Below, in pieces: positions 8,560 to 15,484 of a stretch of DNA of 24,074 nt. The first letter of the stretch is position 1. The number at the start of each line of letters is the position of its first letter. This DNA comes from Chara braunii. Taxonomy: Eukaryota; Streptophyta; Charophyceae; Charales; Characeae. The position numbers were made by a program, and so were the translations under genes. Under the pieces are notes generated by a model. The model had not been told where the DNA came from. It ran no database searches and saw only the letters and a program-made list of their open reading frames with translations. The stretch is taken from contig BFEA01000300.1 of NCBI GenBank assembly GCA_003427395.1, positions 1,330,300 to 1,354,373 of the forward strand, read 5' to 3'.

Positions 8560-9475
8560 CCAATATGCTATGATCCTGTCCACTTCATGAAGCAAGACTC
8601 AACTTTGAGACGATGCCAATCATTGCAACTCCAGAAGAAGTGGAATCGGATTAGGGGATGAGAGGAAAGAAGAAGAAGAAGAAGAAGAAGAAGAAGAAGA
8701 AGAAGAAGAAGAAGATAGAAAGAAAGAAAGCAGAAGGAAGAGGAGGAGGAGGAAGATGAAGAAGAAGAGGAACACAAGATTCGAGCAATGTCAGATCCCT
8801 GCCCCTCTCGCCTAATCTTCATCCCTCACATAATCGCCTCCTTTATTACTATCAATATATTACAACAATGAAAGAATGAACGAGAATCAATGTCAGAATG
8901 ATCGTCTCCCCTCTTGCTCCTACTCACTCCTCCATAGCCATGGAGGTCTTCTACATCACCCTCTGGCTCCTCCTCTTGACCCGAGTGCTCCACCACCCTG
9001 TAGGCGGAGCAGCATCATGACTGCCAGGTGCATACCCCAACTACTCACTGCACCGACGGAGTGCTCTTCCTGGCCTACCAGCTCCCTATTTTGGCGGGAA
9101 CATCATCATAGACTGTAATCCTACCTGCAGGAACCCTACCTAGACCTAATCCTAACTGCATTCAGTCGGTGCCATCATGAGCCTACATGCTATCCTACTC
9201 AACCTCAGGGCTTACCAAGGTTACTGGAATATCCCTTCCAGGGATAGCTAAATCTCAGTCCTACCCCTGTAACTCCGTCCAGCGAAACGTAAGTCCTACC
9301 CCTCTAACTACACCTATTTATACTCCTATCCCTTCCCGGATAACAGAGGCACAGCACGTGAACAGAGTTAGCACACGGCCACAGACTCAGACTCAGCATA
9401 CGTCAAATAGACTCACGGACACACATACAGCACAGCAAGGCACCCAGACTCAGAAATCTCAGCAGATTAGACCAA
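8560..9475 (+). repeat. Interspersed repeat, copy 2 (partner of 340-1310)
   Basis: Shares the ordered landmarks listed for copy 1: GATCCTG at 8572, GACGATGCCAATCATTGCA, a GAA array, GAGAATCAATGTC at 8881, CCATAGCCATGG at 8933, GGGAACATCATCAT near 9095, and CAGACTCAGAAATCTCAGCA at 9446. Here the terminal CA segment is short and the GAA array long, the reverse of copy 1. No recognised coding content. Confidence 0.5.
8664..8775 (+). repeat. (GAA)n and GAAA/GAG-rich purine tract
   Basis: About 50 bp of GAA triplets (to 8715), then GAAA tetramers, then AGG/GAA triplets. One strand is almost entirely purine for about 110 bp. Confidence 0.97.
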
Positions 9476-9496
9476 CAGACAACTTGTGTGTGTGTG

Positions 9497-9700
9497 TGTA
9501 AACGGGGTCGTAAGACCCTGGCTCCATATCCATTCCGGGGAGTGTAAGTCTGGTTCCTATTCCACCAGCAAGTCAAAATTATACATAAGACATGCACTCC
9601 AATGCTTCTCCCCACTCTGGCTGGGAGACCCGAGTGGCGGCATTGATTGCTTCCCTTGGGAAGGATATACCACCCCTCACCCCTGCCTAAGCTAGCCTGT
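9497..9700 (-). repeat. Interspersed repeat X, copy A (partner at 12445-12690, opposite orientation)
   Basis: The plus strand here reads GTCGTAAGACCCTGGCTCC, then CCGGGGAGTGTAAGTCTGG, TTCCTATTCCACCAGCAAGTC and GGCATTGATTGCT. The reverse complement of 12660-12480 reads GTCTTAAGGTCCTGGCTCC, CTGGGGAGCGACAGTCCGG, TTCCTATTCCACTGGCAAGTC and AGCATTGATTGCT in the same order. In the orientation with a poly-A tail (seen at the partner), this copy is on the minus strand and ends in the CA-rich run at 9485-9500. No A or B box is seen, so its class is open. Confidence 0.75.
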
Positions 9701-10385
9701 GGCACTACTAATCAGATTGCAGACCCCAACCATTAATCGAAGAATTGTACAATACAGCATGTGCAGCCCTTAAGCCCTGGATGGGCCCATAGTCCATATA
9801 AACCCTTAGAGGTCCTTTGCGGCGATCAGGCAGCCCTTCAGCATCCTCCTACCTTCCAGTATCAGAGAATTCAGATTTCAAGTGTGCAGTCATTGCAAAG
9901 AAGAAAAAAGGCATGACTGCTCCTTACTGATTGAGGCCAAACACTCAGAATTCTTCAATCGCATCTCACTTTGAGCATAGTCAAATACATTCTCGAAAGT
10001 CCTGGCATGAGTATATGCCATGAGTCCCACTTTTGCCTCCCAGGCTGGCCTTGGATTTGTGAGTTTCCTCTTTGCAACTTGGACAGAGAGTTTCTCTGTC
10101 CAAATTTGGGAATTTCCACCCACAATCAGCTTTTTTTTAGGTTCCTCAAACCCATACAATTGGGAGCATTGTTTGGCCCACAAGGTAGCAGTGCGACGGA
10201 GAGCTGATTTACTCCTTAATCACATGGAGTTGACTCAAAGCCAATGTTGGGTCTATAGGGGCAATGTTAAGATTTTCAAAATTGCGGCACTCCATGCCTG
10301 AAGCGAGTGGCCCAACACTCTTTGGCATCCGCAGAGGAATGACTGAGAGGCTGTAAAACAGAATTATCGTACTTTGGTAGTGATT
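9701..10385 (-). other. Unassigned; 97-codon open frame at 9890-10183 (minus)
   Basis: The frame begins MWAKQCSQLYGFEEPKKK and is open upstream to a stop at about 10208. It has balanced residue use rather than low complexity, but I recognise no domain. It could be a worn transposon ORF or an exon of an unknown gene. There are no splice-site pairs I would trust. The rest of the interval shows nothing definite. Confidence 0.25.
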
Positions 10386-11100
10386 TCATAATTGAACAAG
10401 TCCGAGTCTATTATGTTCGATTAACTTTGATATGAGAAAGATTGGATTCTCGGTGTGAATCGACCTTATTGTTTGGCCAAACAGATTTGTAACTTGGTAC
10501 ATGATATTTGTATTAATTTGAGAATATCCTTGAAGATAGAGCTTGGCGATGAAGTGAAATTCTTGTCTACACTTATCAGTCAATCCAATCTCAGTCAGAC
10601 TCAATGTGAATCGTAGTCCAGATTCTTGTTGGTTTAGTGAGGGCGACTGTGCAAGTCACCAAATGAATTGCCCACTTTGGCGTAGTCAAGTGGGACGTTG
10701 CAGATGTCCGCAACGAGACGGACACGACTTATTTCATGCGTGGAGAATGCATGAAAGACACCTGGAATGACGAAGTCATTCCGGGGACCATAGCCTGCCG
10801 TAAAGGAGATCACTGGATTTAGCCAGTCCTTGGAAGATCTCTGACCGTGTCTTCGAGATGCAGTTGAACGGGGAGTTCGTGAACGCGAGTGTTCTTGTAA
10901 GTTATGTCCAATTCCAGGAATATATGCAGTGACTTCAAAACTTGAGCTAAGACGCACTCTAGCTACTTCTCTTAGCGAAGAGTTCCAAACAGGTTGACGT
11001 GAAAAGAAATTAATGAGGGCCCTGCGTCAATTTGACTACCTTCAGTGACTTCAGCAATGCCGTGCCAAAGCGGAACAGAAATGGATTGCCAAAATAGGAA
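10386..11100 (-). other. Unassigned; two minus-strand open frames of 72 and 107 codons
   Basis: Frames at 10604-10386 (starting MSLTEIGLTDKCRQEF) and 10957-10634 (starting [17 protein letters not shown]) are adjacent, same strand, and separated by about 30 bp in a different frame. Residue composition is protein-like, and the first is more AT-rich than the flanks. No known family is recognised. A short palindrome GGAATGAC-GAA-GTCATTCC lies inside the second, near 10764-10782. They could be pieces of one broken transposon protein. Confidence in coding is low. Confidence 0.25.
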
Positions 11101-11112
11101 GGTAGGAGAGGG

Positions 11113-11233
11113 GCCAGCAATTGTTGCTCATCTGCCGAAAAAAAGATACCAGTTCCAAAGAATCAGTGAATGTAAGAAAGGCAATTGCTGTTTGTCTGCC
11201 AAGACAACAGTCGCAGAGAACCAGTTAATGTAA
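11113..11233 (+). repeat. Imperfect tandem duplication, period about 62 bp
   Basis: (C)AGCAATTGTTGCTCATCTGCC...CCAGTTC...AGAATCAGTGAATGTAA is followed by GGCAATTGCTGTTTGTCTGCC...CAGTCGC..AGAACCAGTTAATGTAA. The copies are diverged with small gaps. No gene function is evident. Confidence 0.6.
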
Positions 11234-11538
11234 TTAGAGAAGGCAGAACAGGACAGAAAAGGAAAGCAGGGGTGAAATATGGAGAGGAAGGATGAGCAAC
11301 ATACGTGCCTGGTGACTGAATGGTACATACTACGTGCTACATACCCTGTTAGCAGGAAAGGACTGGCTACCTCGCCAGTAAATGATGGCAGGGGTTCTAG
11401 GTATCTTCTTTGCCTGAGCAGGTCTGACGAAACAACTCCCTTGGATCCCGGAGTGGATATATAGGTGGGTTACCGTAGAAACAAATTGCATATCATAAAA
11501 CTGATGGGCATTCAATAATTCAGCATTTTCTTTCACCA
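11234..11538. other. No gene recognised
   Basis: Contains another ACATACTAC/GCTACATAC run near 11326-11345, like the one before the U2 copy at 4444. Nothing else is definite. Confidence 0.45.
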
Positions 11539-11638
11539 AAAATTTGGACCATTTCTCAATTTACGTGTGTCATTGTTGTGCAGGGGCCATACTAATCTTC
11601 TCTTTGCCGTTTCAATGTCAACAACTGTCGGAAAGGAC
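11539..11638 (-). pseudogene. U6 snRNA-derived copy
   Basis: The minus strand aligns to the full length of plant U6: GTCCTTTCCGACA at the 5' end, AGAGAAGATTAGTATGGCCCCTG in part at the centre, ACACG near 11575, and TGAGAAATGGTCCAAATTTTT at the 3' end. The ACAGAGA box reads GCAAAGA and the sequence after the 5' stem is GTTGACATTG instead of ATAAAATTGG. That variant is shared with the copy at 2306, suggesting a common pseudogene lineage. No target-site duplication found. Confidence 0.85.
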
Positions 11639-11864
11639 AACATACTACATACCTAGAATTGAGAGATGGGAAAAAGGAGAATAGGACAAACGACACAGGC
11701 GATGTGAGGACAGAAGGCAGAGAAACGAGGAAAGGAAAGAGGACAGGATAAAGAAGGAAATGCAAGATTACAGGGTAAGACAGCAGACAAAAAAGGTACA
11801 AAGGAAAGGAGACGCAAGGTGGAAAGGGTTTGCAAAATGACTGTTACATACGAGAAGGTAAAAA
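11639..11864. other. Purine-rich spacer, no gene
   Basis: Dominated by GGACAGGA, GGAAAGG and GAGAAA words. The T/C-rich minus-strand frames here (leucine, serine and phenylalanine rich) reflect composition. Confidence 0.6.
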
Positions 11865-12070
11865 TGGGATAGAGAGTTTAAGGGGCAACCTTTCCTCATC
11901 CTTTTGGCTGAATGGTACACACAAGTATCCGTCGATAAACAAATCAAGGGTTCAAATCCCAATGGATACAAGAACACTCAGGGGATAACTCCCTTCCAAA
12001 ATATTTTGTTTGTTTCAGTTCTTTTCTAATAAAAAGAGTGGGATAGAGAGAGGACAGGCCAACCTTTCCT
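11865..12070 (+). mobile_element. Short tRNA-derived SINE with target-site duplication
   Basis: The body at 11897-12038 has a consensus A box (TGGCTGAATGG, 11905-11915) and a consensus B box (GGTTCAAATCC, 11949-11959) 33 nt apart, as in a tRNA. A short unrelated tail ends in TTTCTAATAAAAAGAG. Flanking direct repeats are 11865-11896 and 12039-12070: TGGGATAGAGAG is perfect in both, followed by 20 more bp with CAACCTTTCCT also perfect (26 of 32 overall). The unusually long, imperfect duplication suggests age. The sequence differs from the SINE at 4631, so it is a separate family or directly from a tRNA. Confidence 0.75.
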
Positions 12071-12444
12071 GGTGCTGTTGTTCCTCTTCGGATCTGATGC
12101 TGCTGATCTGGCATGGACTGGATATCAAGCACCATTCCTCCTACTACAACCGGCCCTGTCCATAGGCCATCCTTACTCCTCGTTCTCTCCTTGGACAGCC
12201 AGACATCATCACTCTACCACCAAAGCCACCAACCGCAAGTTCAGCGTCAGGATGCACGGACTGAGGAAACAGGGTTTAGGGTTTAAGGCATACTTTTAAA
12301 AAAAGGGGGGGGACAAATAAAATGGTAAATGAGAATAGCACGCCTTCCGGGAGGGGTAGACGAGGGGAGAAGAGTTAGGCCGACAGGGATAAAGGATGAG
12401 CTCTTTCTAGGAGACACAGCATTATCTGGCAGATCTGACCTCCA
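12071..12444. other. No gene recognised
   Basis: Holds GGGTTTAGGGTTTAAGG at 12272-12288 (two plant-type telomere units), then an A7-G8 run near 12298-12312. A 75-codon frame at 12072-12299 has no known domain. Confidence 0.5.
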
Positions 12445-12690
12445 GATCTGAGAGGAAAGAGAGGGATATGGCAAGCTGACAGTCAATCCTCCACCTAGGT
12501 GGAGCAATCAATGCTGTTCAGGGGTCCTTCGGCCGAACGGAAGGAAGCAAGGTGATTTCATGTATTCTCTATTCTGACTTGCCAGTGGAATAGGAACCGG
12601 ACTGTCGCTCCCCAGAATAGAAGGAGCCAGGACCTTAAGACCCTGTTTAAAAAATAAATAAATAAAAAATAAAAAATAAAAAAGAATCTC
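12445..12690 (+). repeat. Interspersed repeat X, copy B, with A-rich tail
   Basis: Reverse-complement partner of 9497-9700 (see there). In plus orientation it ends AAGACCCTGTTT followed at once by AAAAAATAAATAAATAAAAAAT...AAAAAAG (12647-12684), the tail of a retroposed element. The 5' end is not resolved and could reach back to about 12310. No A or B box seen, so it may be a LINE 3' end or a non-tRNA SINE. Confidence 0.75.
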
Positions 12691-12856
12691 CAACGTGTAT
12701 ACTTTGCATGGACTTGTGCTCTTCTCCAAACAGACAGACAAAACCCAACAGAGACATAGTGGGAAGAAAACACCTTCCTTCTCTGAGTGAGAGCAAGCGA
12801 TGATTCACATGCGCGCACACATGACAGAGAGAGGACCGCGGGGGGGGAAGGGGGGG

Positions 12857-12858
<2 letters not shown>

Positions 12859-12935
<77 letters not shown>
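12859..12935 (+). repeat. (GA)n microsatellite, about 38 units
   Basis: A pure GA run preceded by two G runs. Arg-Glu and Ser-Leu repeat frames through it are artefacts. Confidence 0.98.
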
Positions 12936-12938
<3 letters not shown>

Positions 12939-13872
12939 GCAGTGTGCAAGAGTGGCAGTGGAAGTTAAGACTGCATTGCCTGGGGGGAATGGGGAGGTCT
13001 GAACAACCTGGATCAGACCAGACATGCAAGCAGGATCAAGCTACATGCAGTCATAGGGTCATGCAGCAGCACAGTGAAAAACCGAGGCAGAAAGAGTGGA
13101 GGGGTGAGGGCTAACCTCCCAACCATGTGAAGCAACGGAGGGAAATGATTCTACGGACAGGTCCACAGCGAGCTCCACACGTATTGGTTCCATATTTAGC
13201 TCCATACTCAAGTCCCCACTCATATCCATATTCAGGTCCAGGGTGCTGTGGATTGTGTGCAGCTGTTCATGAGAAAGCTGATAACCAATGTTGATGGTGA
13301 GAATCAATTAACTCGAGTTCCCAGCCTGACCTCCCGTACCCTCTGGTTAATGCAGTGCTACAGTAAAGCTCGGTCTACCAAGGTCATCCACACATACACA
13401 GGGTTGGTTGAGCCGGTTGTGAGCATGGACATCCGAGAGCACAGCAGGCATGGACAACACAAAAGCAGCAAACAAAACCAGGAACAAATCTGAAATGAAT
13501 GAACAGACCAAGGTATGTACATGAATATACCCGGGAGATTAGGTACTGACCTGGACTCCGTTCCTACTGCTCCAGGAGCAGACCAAACGGCTTGGGAATG
13601 GCCTCGACAGCTGAACCACCCGCTAAAACGGTACTGCTACAGAGGCAAAGTTTTCTAGGTTTATCGAAACCCTTGCATCCACATTCAGTCTGTTCAGTGA
13701 CAGGTTCTGTAGCCCACTTTTCCAAGTTGTGCACCTGATCTAGGAGGTATCATCCATCCTCCTATCTACCAAACAGTGAATTGTGTCTAGAATATGGGCC
13801 CTCCTGGTTATACCACTGCAACCCTTCAAAAACTGGGGATTTTCAGATTGTGTGTATGGTATAAGTCAGGAA
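12936..13872. other. No gene recognised
   Basis: The 82-codon minus frame at 13059-13307 contains loosely repeated (L/V)DL(S/N)M units from a degenerate TCCATA(T/C)T hexamer pattern around 13170-13230. The rest shows nothing definite. Confidence 0.5.
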
Positions 13873-13873
13873 G

Positions 13874-14055
13874 GATCATGTGGTGCAACTTTCTGGCACT
13901 GTATGAACACGGAACCTGTCCATTCCTGCTCGCTCTCATATTGTCCTGAGAACAATGCCCCTGTTTGCTATGGTATGAAGTTATGAATCCCCAACAACGC
14001 ACATTCCCGGTTCATGTGGTGGAACCTTTCTTGAAATGCTATAAACCCGGAAGAC
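13874..14055 (+). repeat. Diverged direct repeat, offset about 137 bp
   Basis: GATCATGTGGTGCAAC.TTTCT..CACTGTATGAACACGGAA at 13874 recurs as GTTCATGTGGTGGAACCTTTCTTG..ATGCTATAAACCCGGAA at 14011. The preceding TATGGTAT(A)AGT / TATGGTATGAAGTT also recurs, so this is probably an old tandem duplication. Confidence 0.55.
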
Positions 14056-14095
14056 TGCATATTACTATGGCAATATAGGTTTCGAGCAATGGATC

Positions 14096-14185
14096 TTTGT
14101 GGATTGTCAGTTGGTACCCGAAAAATAAACCCGCCACATCTCTGTGGATTGTCAGTTGGTATCTGTAAAATAGACCTGCAACAAA
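14096..14185 (+). repeat. 45-bp tandem repeat, two copies
   Basis: GTGGATTGTCAGTTGGTA(C/T)C at 14099 and 14144, followed by AAAAATAAACCCGCCAC / TAAAATAGACCTGCAAC. Exactly 45 bp apart, so frame-preserving. Confidence 0.85.
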
Positions 14186-14536
14186 AATTTAGGCCTACCG
14201 GTTGACAGCAAGGGGTCAAAATATGTGTACTTTCACCTGCCGGGCCCATCAAAGGCTTTCTTCGAAGTGAAAAAAAAAAAAAAAAACTCCTATCACGCCT
14301 GGCCAGAGGCCCTAGCCCTCTAAATCCTCGCAATGTGTCTATTGTGACCTCTTGGAACCCTGTCGGGGAAGATGCAGCCTTTGCCCCAGAGTGCGCTGAG
14401 CCACCCCATGTTTCTGGTCACATGTTTCTGGATTCGTTCCAGAAAGCCCTTGCCACCCCACATTCCTGGGATGAGTTGACAGAAGGTTGGGGGTGGGGGG
14501 GCGGCGGGAGTGCGCAGCCAAGAAAAGGGGAGGGGG

Positions 14537-14563
14537 ACACATCTAGATGTGTATAAGAGACAG
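14537..14563 (+). other. Tn5/Nextera mosaic-end sequence (library adapter left in assembly)
   Basis: 14545-14563 reads AGATGTGTATAAGAGACAG, identical over 19 of 19 bases to the hyperactive Tn5 mosaic end used in Nextera libraries. The eight bases before it, ACACATCT (14537-14544), are the end of the opposite mosaic end, so together they form the inner part of a Nextera mate-pair circularisation junction. Biological occurrence by chance is not credible in a plant-like genome. Sequence left and right of this point was probably joined in the library and may lie kilobases apart in the genome. Confidence 0.95.
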
Positions 14564-14571
14564 CTACTAGA

Positions 14572-14660
14572 GTCCTTCGGGACATCCCTTAAAATTGGAA
14601 CGATACATTGACGATTAGCATGGCTCCCTGCACAGAAGATTAGTAGGCCGTGGTACAAAA
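14572..14660 (+). pseudogene. U6 snRNA-derived copy, degenerate 3' half
   Basis: GTCCTTCGGGACATCCCTTA, then AAAATTGGAACGATACA, GATTAGCATGGCTCCCTGC follow plant U6 closely to 14630, after which the match fades (a trace of TGGTCCAAA as TGGTACAAA at 14651). ACAGAGA is changed to ACATTGA. It begins nine bases after the adapter sequence, so its left flank cannot be trusted. Confidence 0.82.
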
Positions 14661-14769
14661 AGGCAGTCCCGACATCGGAGAGGTGCTAAGTTTGTGCTAA
14701 GCTACCATGCACCCGTCAGCCAGTCTTACAGCCAGATTGCTGTTTTTCTACCATCGTAATAGCACAAAA
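14661..14769. other. Spacer between two U6 copies
   Basis: Contains TGCACCCGTCAGCCAGTCTTACAGCC (14709-14734, in part), which loosely resembles the anticodon-arm region of the SINE head at 23221-23245. The resemblance is weak and there is no clear A box. Confidence 0.3.
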
Positions 14770-14787
14770 GACCCTCGGGACATCTGT

Positions 14788-14819
<32 letters not shown>

Positions 14820-14887
14820 GGCCCCTGCGCAAGGATGACACGCATAAATCGAGAAATGGTCCAAATTAAAAAATAAAAAATAAAAAG
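14770..14887 (+). pseudogene. U6 snRNA retropseudogene, best-preserved copy, with A-rich tail
   Basis: From 14786 to 14867 it is essentially identical to plant U6: ACAGAGA box intact at 14803-14809, AGC triad at 14815-14817, GGATGACACGCATAAATCG, then AGAAATGGTCCAAATT at the end. Only the 5' stem-loop is damaged: CCCTCGGGA instead of CCCTTCGGGGA, and CTGTTAAAA for CCGATAAAA. No TATA box near -30 and no plant upstream element (RTCCCACATCG) is seen. Instead of a T-run terminator there is AAAAAATAAAAAATAAAAAG (14868-14887). So it is a processed retrocopy, probably young. Confidence 0.88.
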
Positions 14888-15086
14888 AGACCGCGGTACT
14901 ATGGGGCATCCCCCACCGGTATCCTACACTTATATTATGTTCCATCAAGTTAGCATGAACCCGCAATAGCACTTTGTCGACAGCGCGGGTGTCAAATGTA
15001 GCAGCTACATTCGGGGCGTAGTCCACACACGGCCCAGTTCAAAAACGGCAAAAACGGTGTACCGGCAGAGGGCTGCTATTTTGTGC
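14888..15086. other. No gene recognised; left flank of the LINE
   Basis: Nothing definite. The sequence directly before the LINE tail (GCTGCTATTTTGTGC, 15072-15086) would be the 3' target-site copy. I could not find a matching copy beyond the LINE 5' end. Confidence 0.4.
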
Positions 15087-15110
15087 TTTTTTTTTCTTTT
15101 TTCTTTTTTT
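15087..15110 (-). other. LINE A-rich tail
   Basis: On the plus strand TTTTTTTTTCTTTTTTCTTTTTTT in pieces, directly left of GGTGGAACTC. On the minus strand the element ends GAGTTCCACC then the A-rich tail, marking the 3' end. Confidence 0.85.
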
Positions 15111-15484
15111 GGTGGAACTCAAATCTCATTGCCAAGTTGGAGAGAGGCCGGGAATCCTCAACAAACAACCCGGAAGTCACATCTGGGGCCTTTACCCAGA
15201 ATAGGCTGTGCTGGAAATCGGGTCCAGCGTCCCAAAATCATCTGTTAATGAACAACCTACCAACTATCTATTTGTCCTCCAAAAGGTTAACCTTAAAGCT
15301 CATGAAAAGAGGGCAACAGGAAACCAGGCTCCGTTAAGTCCGTACTGCAAAGGCTGTCATATCAGAAACAATCCTATTATCCAAGCGAGTCTACTACGAC
15401 TCTATTCTCAGTTGGCCCTAAAAATCCACAGATCGTCTCATCGCTATACTCAGTAGCGTTCCCTTCTCCCTGCCTCACCCTCTT
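15111..15484 (-). other. LINE 3' untranslated region
   Basis: Lies between the end of ORF2 (...SFVQCVKPP, stop at 15485) and the tail. No coding similarity. Function in RT recognition is known for such regions generally, but no specific stem is claimed here. Confidence 0.6.

Noticed and set aside
10551-10575. 18S rRNA-like word GAAGTGAAATTCTTG
   Set aside because: Resembles the GAGGTGAAATTCTTGG of small-subunit rRNA, but neighbouring bases do not continue the match on either side.
12558-13114. Ser-Leu and Arg-Glu repeat proteins across the GA array
   Set aside because: Pure dinucleotide repeat translated in several frames on both strands. No conserved flanks.
14571-14887. Functional tandem U6 gene pair
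   Set aside because: No TATA or upstream element, no T terminator, an altered ACAGAGA in the first copy and an A-tail on the second. The left flank is also compromised by the adapter sequence.
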